Notes: generated from the letters alone by a model not told the origin. DNA of 64,000 nt from Novosphingobium sp. MW5 (GCA_025938935.1 JAPCWB010000001.1:3100001-3164000); one strand, 5' to 3'; numbered from the stretch's first letter, positions 38,341 to 48,508 are shown. Numbers and translations are program-made.

Positions 38341-39437
38341 TCAGACTCCTGCGCCTGCGCGGCGGCCTCGAGTGCGCGGCAGGCCTGTTCGACCTCTTCT
38401 TGCGTCGAATAGCGGCCAAAGCCAAGCCGGATTGAATTGCGCGCCTCTGACGGTTCGAGGCCGATGGCGGACAGAACGCGGCTGGGCTTGCCCGTACCGC
38501 TTCCGCAGGCCGAGCCTGCCGAGAAGGCCACATTGCGGCAATCGCTCATCAGGCGGGGGAAATTGAGGCCCTCCAGCCGCAAGTTGAGGTTGCCTGGCCA
38601 GCGCGACACCTCGCTGCCGTTCACCGTCCAGCGGTGGAGGATCGAGCGGGCGAGCGCCGCAAGGCCCGACAGGTGCTGGAAATCGGCGTCCATCCGCTCC
38701 TTTGCCAGCGCCGCCGCCGCGCCGAACCCGGCGCAGAGCGCGGGGCTGAGCGTGCCCGAGCGCAGGCCGCCTTCCTGCCCGCCGCCGTGGATAAACTCGC
38801 CGATCTTCACCCCGTCACGCACCCACAGCGCGCCGATGCCCTTGGGGCCGTACATCTTGTGGGCTGTTACGGCGATCAAGTCCGCGCCTTCGGGCGGGGC
38901 GATCTTGCCGGCGCCCTGCACGGCATCGCAGAGGAACAGTGCGCCTGCCTCATGCGCGCGCTCGGCCAGCCGCGCGACGGGCTGGATCGTGCCGATCTCG
39001 TTGTTGACCTGCATGACGGCGACGAGGCCGGTGCCCTCGGCGAATTCCACTTCCGGATCGACGAGGCCATCAGGGCCGACCGGCAATTCCTGAATGTCCG
39101 CGCCGGTGGCCACGGCAGCGTTAAACACGGCGGAATGCTCGATGGCCGAAACCGCGATGTTCCCGCGCGGAACCGAGCGGATCGCCTGGTTGATCGCCTC
39201 TGTCGCGCCGCTGGTGAAGATCACCCGGCCGCCTTTTGGCAGCAGCGAGGCCACCTGCTCGCGCGCCACCTCAACCGCCGATGCCGCCGCCCGTCCGGCA
39301 CGGTGCATCGAGTGCGGATTGGCAAAGCCCATGGACTCCGGCCCCGACAGCCACGGCATCATTGCCGCCAGCGCCTCGGGTGCCAGCGGGGTGGTGGCCT
39401 GATGGTCAAGGTAGATGAAATCCGAAGCCATGTTCAC
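38341..39437 (-). CDS. Cysteine desulfurase, class V aminotransferase fold
   Basis: About 363 residues, counted from MASDFIYLDHQATTPLAPEA. PLP-binding Lys192 is in VTAHKMYGPKGIG and the sulfur-accepting Cys309 is in FSAGSACGSGTGKPS; SGATEAINQAI and NNEIGTIQPVA are family motifs. It mobilises sulfur from cysteine for Fe-S clusters or thiolated tRNA. In the raw frame no stop appears and the reading runs on, antisense-like, for 166 further residues across the ferredoxin gene. One missing base near 38350 would end it at 38341 as AGV-stop, so I use that end. The gene pairs with the ferredoxin behind it. Confidence 0.9.
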
Positions 39438-39564
39438 AATCGTTGCTTTTTCAAGGCTCGTTTCTATATAGCGCCTGCTTCCCGATCATAGCCCCAAGCG
39501 GACCGGCCATCCGAAATAACCGGATGCCGCGCAAGGGGCCTTCAGCGCAAGGTCAGTGCCACCC

Positions 39565-40221
39565 ATGCCGTCAGTCATCTTTCCCGGACCCGAAGGCCGT
39601 CTTGAAGGACGTTTCCAGCCGGCATCGCGCCCGCGTGCGCCCGTGGCGATGATCCTCCACCCGCACCCGCAGGCGGGCGGCACGATGAACGATCGCATCA
39701 CGATGGCCATGTACAAGACCTTCGTGGCGCGCGGTTTTGCCGTGCTGCGCTTCAACTTCCGCGGCGTCGGCCGCAGCCAGGGCAGCTTTGACAACGGAAT
39801 CGGCGAACTGTCCGATGCCGCGGCGGCGCTCGACTGGGTGCAGTCGATCCATCCCGAGGCGAGCACGACGTGGATTGCGGGCTATTCGTTTGGCGCGCTG
39901 ATCGGCATGCAGCTGTTGATGCGCCGCCCGGAAATCCGCGGCTTCATCTCGGTTTCCCCGCCGGCCAACATGTACGATTTCAGCTTCCTCGCCCCGTGCC
40001 CGGCATCGGGCATCATCGTGCAGGGCGCGGCCGACACGGTGGTGACGCCGAACGCGGTGCAAAAGCTGGTCGACAAGCTGCGCACGCAGAAGCACATCAC
40101 CATCCACCACGACGAAATCCCGCGCGCCAACCATTTCTACGAAAACGAAATGGATGACATGATGCTGGCGGTCGACAAGTACCTCGACTTCCGCCTCTCG
40201 CCGGATTGCCCGATCCGTTAA
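39565..40221 (+). CDS. Alpha/beta hydrolase
   Basis: 218 residues from MPSVIFPGPEGRLEGRF. A serine hydrolase elbow is present in WIAGYSFGALIGMQLLM (G-x-S-x-G: GYSFG), with HPHPQAGGTMNDRI giving the oxyanion-side HPH motif of this subgroup, and RFNFRGVGRSQGSFD. C-terminal catalytic-His candidate is in IPRANHFYEN. Proteins of this type (YtmA/COG2945 style) are usually annotated as hydrolases of unknown substrate. It is divergent from the cysteine desulfurase, and a palindromic repeat follows its stop. Confidence 0.88.
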   Translation: MPSVIFPGPEGRLEGRFQPASRPRAPVAMILHPHPQAGGTMNDRITMAMYKTFVARGFAVLRFNFRGVGRSQGSFDNGIGELSDAAAALDWVQSIHPEASTTWIAGYSFGALIGMQLLMRRPEIRGFISVSPPANMYDFSFLAPCPASGIIVQGAADTVVTPNAVQKLVDKLRTQKHITIHHDEIPRANHFYENEMDDMMLAVDKYLDFRLSPDCPIR

Positions 40222-40229
40222 TCCTGCTC

Positions 40230-40326
40230 GTCATCCCGGCGTAGGCCGGGATCCAGTCCCACAAAAAGTCGTCGCGTCGCGACGTCGTTCTTTTCTACGC
40301 TGGGTCCCGGCCTTCGCCGGGATGAC
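40230..40326. repeat. Extragenic palindromic repeat (REP-like, paired)
   Basis: Two inverted 27-bp arms lie at 40230-40256 (gtcatcccggcgtaggccgg...) and 40300-40326, differing at two positions only. Each arm is itself a short hairpin (cccggcgtaggccggg; cccggccttcgccggg). The middle contains gtcgcgtcgcgac, a further small palindrome. The element sits right after the hydrolase gene, between convergent genes, and resembles dispersed gtcatcccggc elements common in GC-rich proteobacteria. It may also act as a bidirectional terminator. Confidence 0.75.
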
Positions 40327-40328
40327 GG

Positions 40329-40541
40329 TTATTTCGCCGTCTGATCCACCGGCGCCTTGCCGCTTTCATCCGGCAGGGTCCAGATGCCGATGTTGATCCC
40401 CGGGACCATGGCGAGGAACAGCATCAGCATCGCCTGCTTGGTCATCCCGCCCTTGCGCAGCAGGTAGATCGCCCCGAGCACGAGGGCGATGATCGTCAGC
40501 ATCATGAGCGAGAGCGCGGTGTTGAGCATGGCGGCACGCAT
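40329..40541 (-). CDS. Small two-helix membrane protein, unknown function
   Basis: 70 residues (66 from the second Met, at 40529). Two helices, LNTALSLMMLTIIALVLGAI and KQAMLMLFLAMVPGINIGIW, flank a basic turn YLLRKGGMTK. The tail LPDESGKAPVDQTAK is polar. Similar short proteins are frequent in sphingomonads, and I know no function. It lies between the palindromic repeat and the divergent DUF885 gene. Confidence 0.68.
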   Translation of the reverse strand: MRAAMLNTALSLMMLTIIALVLGAIYLLRKGGMTKQAMLMLFLAMVPGINIGIWTLPDESGKAPVDQTAK

Positions 40542-40627
40542 AGCGCCGCAAGTCGCCTGCAGAAAGTCCCCTTGTTTACGGCCGATTGCATTTGACAGGC
40601 GGCGACCTGCTTTCCCATCATGGTTGC

Positions 40628-42464
40628 ATGAGCAACCAATCCCTCACCCGCCGCCAGGCGCTGGGCGGCCTGACCGCTGCTGCCGCGTCCTCCGCCCTCC
40701 CCTCGATCGCCTATGCAGCAACCGCCAGCCAGCAGGATCGTGCGACGAAACTGCTAGACGGCATTGCCTGGGACTTGCTGAAGCTTTCGCCCGAGGGTGC
40801 GACTTCGCTGGGCATCGATACCGGAGCCCATGCCGCTTTGCGTTCGCAGCTAGAGGACCGTTCGGCGGCCGGTCAGGCGAAGAAGGCCGCGCTGCTGCGC
40901 CGTGCGCTCAAGCAGGTGGCGGCGATCAACCCGTCCCGCGTGGACGATGCCACCCGCACCAGCCTTGCCGTGGTGAGGAGCGCGTTCAACACCGCACTCG
41001 ATGGCTACCGCCTGCCTTATGGCGATGTTGCCATCGGCGGCTGGCGCAACACGCCCTATGTCGTGATCCAGAACGTGGGGGCCTATCTCGATACCCCGCG
41101 CTTCCTCGATGGCGATCATCCGGTGCGCGTCGCCAGTGATGCCGATGCCTATCTCTCACGCCTGACGCAGATGTCTTCACAGCTCGATGGCGAGCTCGAG
41201 AGGCTCAAAAGTGCCGGGGCCAAGGGGCTGATCGCGCCCGATTTCCTGCTCGACAAAGCGATCAGGCAGATGGAACAATCGATCGCCGACGCGGGCAGCG
41301 GCAACAGCGGGCTCGTCCAGTCGCTGGTCAATCGCACGCAGACCATTCCGGGTGACTGGGGCAAGCGCGCGCAGGGAATTGTCGCGGACAATGTCCTGCC
41401 CGCGCTCCAGCGCCAGCTCGCCGAACTGAAGAAGCAGCGCGCCAAGGCCACCTCCGAGGCGGGCATGTGGTCGCGCCCGCGCGGCGATGAATGGTACGCA
41501 CTGGGGCCTGCGCGCCAGCACCACGACCCGGCTTGCTCCCAAGGAAATTCACGAGATCGGCAAGACCCAGCTCGCCGAATTGCAGGCACGGATGGAGCCG
41601 CTGCTGCAGAAGCTGGGCTATACCAAGGGCACGGTCGGCGCGCGGATGAAGGCGCTGGGCGAGGATCCGCGCTACCAGTTCCCCGAGAACGACGAGGGGC
41701 GGCGCGAGATCATCAAGCTGATGGAAGACAAGATCGCCTATATGCGCGCCCAGATGCCGCGCGCCTTTCGCCGCGTGGTGCCGGCCAAGCTGGAAATCCG
41801 GCGGCTCCCTGCTGCAGAGGAAGCCGGCGCACCCAACGCCTATGGCGGGGCGGGTTCGATCGATGGATCGATCCCCGGCAAGGTCTGGGTCAACTTGTCG
41901 AGCACCAGCCGCCACAACCGCTTCTCCGTGCCAGATCTGGTGTTCCACGAAGGCATCCCCGGCCACGTCTGGCAGGGCGAATATTCGAACCGCTTGCCGC
42001 TGATCCGCTCGCTGCTGGCCTTCAACGCCTATTCCGAAGGCTGGGCGCTCTATGCGCAGCAACTCGCGGACGAGCTGGGCGCCTATGACGATGATCCGGT
42101 AGGTCGGCTTGGATACCTGCAGGGCATCTCGTTCCGCTGCTGCCGCCTTGTCGTCGATACCGGCATCCACGCCATGGGCTGGAGCCGTGACAAGGCGCTG
42201 CAGTGGTTCCACGAGGCGAACGGGTCGGGCCTCGCCGAACTTGCGCCAGAGATCGACCGCTATTGCTCATGGCCCGGGCAGGCCTGCGGCTACAAGATGG
42301 GCCACAGCGAGATCAATCGCCAGCGCGACCGGGCGAAAGCAGCGCTGGGCGGCAAGTACGACCTGCGCGATTTTGACCAGGCGGTGGTCGATGGCGGCAA
42401 TGTTCCGCTCGACGTACTGGCGCTCAATGTCGATCGCTACATTGCCGGAGCGCGCGGCGCCTGA
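40628..42464 (+). CDS. DUF885 family, putative exported zinc peptidase (frameshifted)
   Basis: About 612 residues after correction. The N-terminus MSNQSLTRRQALGGLTAAAA is a Tat-type signal (TRRQAL), so the protein is expected outside the cytoplasm. Zinc-peptidase features are HEGIPGHVWQGEYSNR (HExxxxH-like) and NAYSEGWALYAQQLADELG, as in DUF885/metallocarboxypeptidase-like proteins. The frame breaks at 41507: WYALG continues in the other frame as LRASTTTRLAPKEIHEIGKT. Removing one c of ggggcctg restores it. The substrate is unknown. Confidence 0.85.
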
Positions 42465-42544
42465 CGCAGCCCGCAACCCTTCGCACCGCCAAGCGTTAGG
42501 TCGCCACAGGGCGCAAGACGCCGCAAGCGAAGGGATGCGAGGCC

Positions 42545-42940
42545 ATGTCGATTTTCAGCAAGATCAAGGACGCCATTTTCGGGAAAAAGCACGAGGAAGC
42601 GCCGGCGCCCGCGCCCAGCCCCTCCCCCGTGGACATGGCCAACGAGGCAGCAGCAGCGGCGACCGCAGCAGCCACGCCCGCACCAATGAGCGAGGTCGAT
42701 GTCGAAGCCTCGCTCGATGCCATGCCGGGTGCCGGCAACCTGAACTGGCGCACCTCGATCGTCGACCTGATGAAGCTGGTCGGCATCGATGCCAGCTATG
42801 ACAATCGCAAGGAACTCGCCCATGAACTGGGGGATGCGAACTATTCAGGCTCGGCCGAGGACAACATCATGCTGCACAAGCAGGTGATGAAGGCATTGGC
42901 GGATAACGGCGGAAAGGTGCCCGCCTCGATGCTCAACTGA
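42545..42940 (+). CDS. DUF3597 family protein
   Basis: 131 residues: MSIFSKIKDAIFGKKHEEAP, an Ala/Pro-rich linker (about 22-50), then a conserved part with DVEASLDAMPGAGNLNWRTS, IVDLMKLVGIDASYDNRKEL and AHELGDANYSGSAEDNIMLH. The C-terminal region looks like a LysM-adjacent helical fold of DUF3597. The function is unknown; such proteins are small and soluble. It ends 23 bp before a strong terminator. Confidence 0.88.
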   Translation: MSIFSKIKDAIFGKKHEEAPAPAPSPSPVDMANEAAAAATAAATPAPMSEVDVEASLDAMPGAGNLNWRTSIVDLMKLVGIDASYDNRKELAHELGDANYSGSAEDNIMLHKQVMKALADNGGKVPASMLN

Positions 42941-42962
42941 GCGCTGCCCTCTCAGGCAAACG

Positions 42963-42992
42963 AAAGGCCGCGCCCACCGGGACGCGGCCTTT
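42963..42992. terminator. Bidirectional terminator between DUF3597 and DUF937 genes
   Basis: A 10-bp perfect stem aaaggccgcg / cgcggccttt has a 10-base loop. The A and T runs on the two ends make it usable in either direction, fitting its place between convergent genes. Confidence 0.85.
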
Positions 42993-43007
42993 TCGCTTTC
43001 CGGAGGA

Positions 43008-43376
43008 TCAGGACTTGCCGAAAAGGCCGCCTGCCAGCCCGCCAAGATCGTTGAGCGGGTTGCCGTCGCCATCGCGGTCAAGCATCCCGGCAAGGCCACC
43101 CAGCGCGCCAAGCCCGCCCGCGCCCTTCATCAGGTCCGAAAGCTGGCCCAGTCCGCCTTCGCCGCCAAGCTGCCCGGCGATCTGGCCAAGCACGCCGGTG
43201 TCGAGGCCGGTCTTGGCAGCAGCGCCTTCGATCGTGTCGCCCGGCTCGGCATGGCTCTGACCGAGCGCGGCAACCGCCTTTTCGGCCAATTCGGCAGGAA
43301 TGCCGTACTTCGCGGCGATACCGCCGATGTCGACATTGCCGCCCAGCTGTCCCAAAATTCCATCAAGCATGCCCAT
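43008..43376 (-). CDS. DUF937/YidB-like glycine-rich protein
   Basis: 122 residues from MGMLDGILGQLGGNVDIGGI. The Gly/Leu-rich body (AAKYGIPAELAEKAVAALGQ, TGLDTGVLGQIAGQLGGEGG) fits DUF937 helices, and the C-terminus (MLDRDGDGNPLNDLGGLAGG) carries an EF-hand-like D-x-D-G-D-G. ggggag lies 9 bp upstream of the chosen ATG, better than the other nearby Met codons. The function is unknown. Transcription converges with DUF3597. Confidence 0.85.
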   Translation of the reverse strand: MGMLDGILGQLGGNVDIGGIAAKYGIPAELAEKAVAALGQSHAEPGDTIEGAAAKTGLDTGVLGQIAGQLGGEGGLGQLSDLMKGAGGLGALGGLAGMLDRDGDGNPLNDLGGLAGGLFGKS

Positions 43377-43431
43377 AACCATTTGCTCCCCAACCAGAGT
43401 TGCCCGCATCATGCGCGACCGCGCGCCGGCT

Positions 43432-43878
43432 TCAAAGTAAAATCGGGGAAACATCCGGCTCCACCCAGCCGCGCCGTGCCTCGACTGAGAACAAGCGATC
43501 CTTCGAATAGAACCGCAATGGCCAGTCGCGCGCGGCCAGGGGCGATGCCAGCAGGGCGTTTACGCGGGACAGCAGGTCCTGCTCCGCGCAGCGGCGGGCG
43601 AACCACCCGATCCCCTGTACGTAAAGCTGGGTCAGTGTCTCGTGATAGCCGGCGCTATCCGTGTTCTGTCCGCCGACACTCTCGTTATAGCGCATAATCG
43701 CGCCGGGCAGTTCGGCCGCGCAGTCGAAATCTGGCCGCTCGTCGATCAGCCACAGGCAGGTCGAAAGGTGCGCTTCATGCGTCCACTCCTCCTTGGGGAG
43801 CGTGCAGGCGAGCATCGCGAGGCCGAGGCGGCGCACGTGGGCGGCCTCGGCGAAAAAGCGGATCGGATGGTCGGTCAT
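43432..43878 (-). CDS. Conserved hypothetical protein
   Basis: 148 residues: MTDHPIRFFAEAAHVRRLGL, then LPKEEWTHEAHLSTCLWLID, AIMRYNESVGGQNTDSAGYH and ETLTQLYVQGIGWFARR. The WTHEAH and YHETLTQ stretches recur in a widespread uncharacterised family as far as I recall; the two histidines could bind a metal. It lies just downstream of pckA, and its ribosome binding site is within a hairpin (next entry). Confidence 0.78.
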   Translation of the reverse strand: MTDHPIRFFAEAAHVRRLGLAMLACTLPKEEWTHEAHLSTCLWLIDERPDFDCAAELPGAIMRYNESVGGQNTDSAGYHETLTQLYVQGIGWFARRCAEQDLLSRVNALLASPLAARDWPLRFYSKDRLFSVEARRGWVEPDVSPILL

Positions 43879-43887
43879 TGCGGAAAT

Positions 43888-43912
43888 CTCCGGGTCAGTT
43901 ACCGACCCGGAG
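43888..43912 (-). terminator. Perfect hairpin after pckA that contains the next gene's Shine-Dalgarno
   Basis: A 9-bp stem (ctccgggtc / gacccggag) with a 7-base loop lies 14 bp past the pckA stop. Read on the minus strand its 3' arm ends in ggag, 9 bases before the ATG at 43878. It may terminate pckA transcripts in part, or hide the ribosome binding site of the downstream gene. It lacks a long T run. Confidence 0.55.
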
Positions 43913-43925
43913 CTTCCCGGGTCCC

Positions 43926-45521
43926 TCAGGCTGCGACGAGCGCCGCGGCCTTCACCTTGTCGTCAACGTAGTCGACGAATTGCTGGAAGTTGTCGGCAAA
44001 CAGGCGGACCAGTTCGGCGGCAGTCTTGTCGTATTCCGCCGTGTCAGCCCATGCCGCGCGGGGATCGAGCAGCTTGCTGTCGACACCGGGGACCGCGACC
44101 GGCACTTCGAAGCCGAAGTTCGGGTCCTTCTTGAACTCGACATTGTTCAGGCTGCCATCGAGCGCGGCATTGAGCAGGGCACGGGTGGCCTTGATCGGCA
44201 TGCGCTTGATGCCCGGCATGGTAGCCTTGCCGCCCGACCAGCCGGTGTTGACCAGCCAGCACTGCGCGCCGCCCTTGGCGATGCGTTCCTTGAGCAGGTT
44301 GCCATAGACCGAGGGGTGACGCGGCATGAAGGCGGCACCAAAGCAGGTGCTGAAGGTCGCTTCCGGCTCGGTCACGCCGATTTCGGTGCCGGCCACCTTG
44401 GCGGTGTAGCCCGACAGGAAGTGGTACATCGCCTGTTCGGGCGTCAGCCGCGCGATCGGAGGCAGCACGCCGAAGGCATCAGCCGTCAGGAAGATGATGT
44501 TCGACGGCGGGGGCCCGAGGTTCTTTTCGCTCGTGTTCGGAATGAATTCGATCGGATAGGCGCCGCGGGTGTTTTCGGTCTTGCTGGCATCGGTGAAATC
44601 GAGCTCGCGGGTCGCCTCATCCATCGCCACGTTCTCAAGGATCGTGCCGAACATCTTCGTGGTGGCGTATATTTCCGGCTCGCCCTCGGCCGAGAGATTG
44701 ATCATCTTGGCATAGCAGCCGCCTTCGAAGTTGAAGACTGCCGTGTCCGACCAGCCATGCTCGTCATCGCCGATCAGCGTGCGGCTGGCATCGGCCGAAA
44801 GCGTGGTCTTGCCGGTGCCGGACAGGCCGAAGAAGATCGCGCTGGTGCCGTCAGAACCGATGTTGGCCGAGCAGTGCATCGGCATCACGCCCTGCGCGGG
44901 GAGCAGGTAGTTCAGCAGGCCGAACACGCCCTTCTTCATTTCGCCCGAATATTCGGTGTTGCCGATCAGGATCAGCTTTTCGGTGAAGTTCACCGCGATC
45001 ACCGTGTCGCTGCGGCAACCGTGGCGTTCGGGGTTCGCCTTGAAGCTGGGCAGGTTGATGATGGTGTATTCAGGCGCAAACGATGCCAGCTCTTCCGCTG
45101 TCGGGCGAACGAGCAGCGTGCGGACGAACAGGCTGTGCCAGGCCATCTGGGTGATGACGCGGACGGCGACGCGGTATTCCGGCTGCGAACCGCCGAACAG
45201 GTCTGCCACGTAAAGCTCTTCCTGGCCCTTCAGCGCTTCAAGGAAGTCCGCTTTCAGGTTGGACCAGTGATCGACCGACATCGGCTGGTTGATCTTGCCC
45301 CAGTTGATCGAATCCTCGGTGGTGGCATCGCGCACCACGAACTTGTCCTTCACGCTGCGCCCGGTGAACTTGCCGGTATCGACCAGCAGTGCGCCGTCCT
45401 TGGTCAGCTTGCCTTCGCCCTTGACCAGCGCATGTTCGACCAGCGGCGAGGTGCCGAGGTTGGCGTGGATCCCGGCACCGGTAGCGAAGCCCTGTTTTTC
45501 GAGGCTGAAGGAAAGCGTCAA
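43926..45521 (-). CDS. pckA: Phosphoenolpyruvate carboxykinase (ATP)
   Basis: Converts oxaloacetate and ATP to PEP, CO2 and ADP, the entry step of gluconeogenesis. 531 residues from the TTG at 45521 ([20 protein letters not shown]), chosen because gggag is 6 bp upstream; the longer frame is not conserved. Signatures are [18 protein letters not shown], the kinase-1a P-loop [19 protein letters not shown], the metal site DDEHGWSD and [12 protein letters not shown]. It is divergent from chvI, an arrangement found in many alphaproteobacteria, where ChvI and the HPr cluster respond to carbon status. Confidence 0.97.
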   Translation of the reverse strand: MTLSFSLEKQGFATGAGIHANLGTSPLVEHALVKGEGKLTKDGALLVDTGKFTGRSVKDKFVVRDATTEDSINWGKINQPMSVDHWSNLKADFLEALKGQEELYVADLFGGSQPEYRVAVRVITQMAWHSLFVRTLLVRPTAEELASFAPEYTIINLPSFKANPERHGCRSDTVIAVNFTEKLILIGNTEYSGEMKKGVFGLLNYLLPAQGVMPMHCSANIGSDGTSAIFFGLSGTGKTTLSADASRTLIGDDEHGWSDTAVFNFEGGCYAKMINLSAEGEPEIYATTKMFGTILENVAMDEATRELDFTDASKTENTRGAYPIEFIPNTSEKNLGPPPSNIIFLTADAFGVLPPIARLTPEQAMYHFLSGYTAKVAGTEIGVTEPEATFSTCFGAAFMPRHPSVYGNLLKERIAKGGAQCWLVNTGWSGGKATMPGIKRMPIKATRALLNAALDGSLNNVEFKKDPNFGFEVPVAVPGVDSKLLDPRAAWADTAEYDKTAAELVRLFADNFQQFVDYVDDKVKAAALVAA

Positions 45522-45784
45522 GGTCGTCTCCCAATGGGTCAGGCGAGCGCGATGCGTTGAGCTTGCGGCCCGCGAAGTTCGATCCACAGGCGTGTAAGGA
45601 CACCCGGATTCGGGCCGCGCATAACCGAGCGATTAAACCCCGTCAAACCGGCCGGAGCGATGCCTTCAATGACACCGGTTACCAAGAAATTTTTATCCGA
45701 AAACTGCGGACATTGGCCAAACCAATAGCCATGCAATCGACTGCAGTTGTCTATCGGACGCGGCGCGGCTAACCCGTGGCGGTG

Positions 45785-46531
45785 ATGGACTCCAGCCCGC
45801 CCCCGGCCCAGCCCGAAACCAGCCAGCAGGTGATCGCGCTCGTCGACGATGACCGCAACATCCTGACCACGGTTTCGATCGCCTTACAAGCAGAGGGATT
45901 TGCCACCCGGCTCTACACCGATGGCGAAACCGCGCTGAAGGCGCTGCTGGAAAACCCGCCAGACCTTGCCATCTTCGACATCAAGATGCCGCGCATGGAC
46001 GGGCTCGAACTGCTCCAGCGGCTGCGTGACAAGTCGGCCCTGCCGGTGATCTTCCTCACCAGCAAGGATGGCGAACCGGACGAGGCGCTGGGGCTGGAAC
46101 TGGGCGCGGACGATTATATCGCCAAGCCGTTCAGCCAGAACCTGCTCACCGCGCGGATCAAGGCAATCCTGCGCCGGGCTGAATTCTCGCGCCCGCAGAC
46201 TGGTGAGGCGATGGACGAAAAACTGCCCGAACCGGTTCGGCGCGGACGGCTGGAAATGGACCCCGCGCGCCACCGCGTCACCTGGGACGGCAAGCCGGTC
46301 TCCTTGACCGTCACCGAGTTCCTCATCCTCGAGGCGCTCGCCACGCGCCCCGGCGTGGTCAAGAGCCGCAACCAGCTGATGGACGCCGCCTACAGCGACG
46401 ACATCTTCGTCGATGACCGCACGATTGACAGCCATATCAAGCGGCTGCGGCGCAAGTTCCGCGAAGTCGATTCCGAGTTTTCGGGCATCGAGACGCTTTA
46501 CGGCGCAGGCTACAGCTTTGGCGAAGCCTGA
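45785..46531 (+). CDS. chvI: Response regulator ChvI
   Basis: OmpR-family regulator, about 248 residues. The receiver has the acidic pocket ALVDDDRN, phospho-Asp in [14 protein letters not shown] and Lys in [11 protein letters not shown]; the winged-helix DNA-binding domain ends [20 protein letters not shown]. This is the partner of ChvG in an acid/envelope-stress system linked to exopolysaccharide and host association in Rhizobiales. The ATG at 45785 and a GTG at 45776 are both possible starts; neither has a strong ribosome binding site. Confidence 0.93.
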   Translation: MDSSPPPAQPETSQQVIALVDDDRNILTTVSIALQAEGFATRLYTDGETALKALLENPPDLAIFDIKMPRMDGLELLQRLRDKSALPVIFLTSKDGEPDEALGLELGADDYIAKPFSQNLLTARIKAILRRAEFSRPQTGEAMDEKLPEPVRRGRLEMDPARHRVTWDGKPVSLTVTEFLILEALATRPGVVKSRNQLMDAAYSDDIFVDDRTIDSHIKRLRRKFREVDSEFSGIETLYGAGYSFGEA

Positions 46532-46544
46532 CTTCGGCGAAGGG

Positions 46545-48092
46545 GTGGAGCCGCCGCCCGAGCGCCTGTTCTGGACGGCGCGCATGTCACTCGCCACGCG
46601 TATCCTTGGCGTGAATATCGTTGCGCTGACGCTGCTGGCGGGCAGCCTGTTCTACCTCGATTCCTACAGGAACCAGCTGCTTGCCGAACGATCCAAGCTG
46701 GCGCGTTCCGAAGCGCTGATCATTGCCGACGCCCTTGCGGAAACGCCCCGCGCCGAGCGGCCGCCCCTGCTCTCGCGGATTGGCACTGAACAGCAACTGC
46801 GCCTGCGGCTCTATGACGCGCGCGGCCACCAGATTGTCGATTCCTTCCTGCTTTCCGACCCCAGCTTCACTTTCGTCGATCCGGCGAAGGATCCCTGGAC
46901 CCAGCACGCCGCACGGGCCATCGACCGCGGCATGGACTTCATCGTCGGCGGTGCGACCGAGGCTCCGCGCTATGTCGAAGCCGCTGTGCCCACCTCCGAC
47001 GCATGGCCCGAAGTGGCCGAAGCGCAAAAGCTGAACGAGGCGGTGGTCATGCAGCGCCGCGCACCCGACGAAACCCCCGTCTTCACCGCCGCCGCCCCGG
47101 TGGGCGAACGCGGGGAGACGCTGCTCACCACCCGCAACGCCACCGACATCACGCAAAAGGTGCGCGAGGCGCGCCAGACCCTGGCGATCATCATCGGCAT
47201 TGCACTCGCCTTTTCGATCCTGCTTTCGCTGTTCCTCGCGCGCACCATCGTCCAGCCGCTCAAGGCGCTTGTTCGCGCCGCCGTACGCGTGAGGCTGGGG
47301 CGCGACCGGCAGGTGGTGGTGCCGCGCCTGCCCGAGCGCGGCGACGAGATCGGCCTCTTGGCGCGCGCCTTTTCCGACATGACCGGCGCGCTGCGCGAAC
47401 GCATCGACGCGACCGAGACTTTCGCGGCCGATGTCGCGCACGAGCTCAAGAATCCGCTCGCCTCGCTGCGCAGCGCAATCGAGACGCTGGGCAAGGTCGA
47501 GGATCCGGCGCTGCGCCGCCAGCTCACCGAAATCGCCGCGCATGATGTGCGCCGGATCGACCGGCTGGTCACCGAAATCTCCGACGCGAGCCGCATCGAT
47601 GCCGAACTCTCGCGCACCGAATTCGAGGCCGTGGACATGGCCGCCCTGATCCGCGCCATCGCCGGTGAGCGGGCCGAGCGCGGGGCGGACGGTGGCTGCA
47701 CCGTGGCACTCAAACTGGGCAAGGGCCGCGCGATTGTTCCCGGCGACGCTGCGCGGCTGGAACGCGTTCTGCTCAACCTGCTCGATAACGCCGCGTCCTT
47801 TTCGCCCCCCGGCGGCACGATCACGGTACAGGTCCAGCGCAGCCATGGCCGTGTGCAGGTCTCGGTGATGGACGAGGGACCGGGCATCCCGCCCGAGGCG
47901 CGGGAAAAGGTGTTCGAGCGGTTCCATTCGGTCCGCCCCGACAGCGAGGACTTCGGCAGCCATTCCGGCCTCGGCCTCGCCATCGCGCGCACCATTGCCC
48001 AGGCGCACGAAGGCACGCTCTCCGCCAGCGACCGGCCCGACGGCAAGCCGGGGGCATGCCTTGTGCTTGACCTGCCGGAGGCGGCGAAGTGA
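46545..48092 (+). CDS. chvG: Sensor histidine kinase ChvG
   Basis: About 515 residues from the GTG at 46545; an ATG at 46584 (MSLATRILGVNIVALTLLAG) is an alternative. Two membrane helices (LGVNIVALTLLAGSLFYLDS; LAIIIGIALAFSILLSLFLA) flank a periplasmic sensor domain, followed by HAMP and a kinase core: phospho-His in VAHELKNPLASLRSAIE, N box RVLLNLLDNAASFSPPGG, G box VMDEGPGIPP and SGLGLAIARTIAQAHEGTLS. It follows chvI by 14 bp and overlaps hprK by 4 bp. Confidence 0.94.
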   Translation: MEPPPERLFWTARMSLATRILGVNIVALTLLAGSLFYLDSYRNQLLAERSKLARSEALIIADALAETPRAERPPLLSRIGTEQQLRLRLYDARGHQIVDSFLLSDPSFTFVDPAKDPWTQHAARAIDRGMDFIVGGATEAPRYVEAAVPTSDAWPEVAEAQKLNEAVVMQRRAPDETPVFTAAAPVGERGETLLTTRNATDITQKVREARQTLAIIIGIALAFSILLSLFLARTIVQPLKALVRAAVRVRLGRDRQVVVPRLPERGDEIGLLARAFSDMTGALRERIDATETFAADVAHELKNPLASLRSAIETLGKVEDPALRRQLTEIAAHDVRRIDRLVTEISDASRIDAELSRTEFEAVDMAALIRAIAGERAERGADGGCTVALKLGKGRAIVPGDAARLERVLLNLLDNAASFSPPGGTITVQVQRSHGRVQVSVMDEGPGIPPEAREKVFERFHSVRPDSEDFGSHSGLGLAIARTIAQAHEGTLSASDRPDGKPGACLVLDLPEAAK

Positions 48093-48508
48093 GCGCGCTG
48101 CACCAGTTTACCTGCGTTTCGATCAAGGGACGCGGCGTGCTGATCGAGGGCGCGCCGGGATCAGGCAAGTCCAGCCTCGCGCTCGCGCTGATCGACCGGG
48201 GGGCCATGCTGGTGGGGGACGACGGAGTGGCACTTGAGGCCGCAAACGGACGGCTTCTGGCCAGCCCCGCCCCGGCCACCGCCGGCCTGATCGAGGTGCG
48301 TAATGTCGGGCTGGTGCCCATGCCCTTCACCACCCGCGCCGAGATTTCGCTGGTCATCGCGCTCGATCCGGAGGCACCGCGATTTATCGACCGTGCTGAG
48401 GAACGCGAGGTGATTGGCCTGACCCTGCCGCTGGTTCGTCTCTGGCCGGATAGCCCGGTGCTCGCCCTGCGTGCCGAACTGGCCCTTGAGCACTACGGAT
48501 TGGCCTGA
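48089..48508 (+). CDS. hprK: HPr kinase/phosphorylase, short form
   Basis: 139 residues covering only the catalytic domain. The P-loop is EGAPGSGKSSLALALIDRGA (Walker A at 21-28), with GDDGVALEA and the signature-like LIEVRNVGLV. The N-terminal domain of Firmicutes HprK is missing, as is normal for alphaproteobacteria. It phosphorylates the serine of HPr encoded 1.4 kb downstream. The chvI-chvG-hprK-EIIA-HPr order is well known in this class. The 4-bp overlap with chvG supports coupling. Confidence 0.93.
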   Translation: MSALHQFTCVSIKGRGVLIEGAPGSGKSSLALALIDRGAMLVGDDGVALEAANGRLLASPAPATAGLIEVRNVGLVPMPFTTRAEISLVIALDPEAPRFIDRAEEREVIGLTLPLVRLWPDSPVLALRAELALEHYGLA

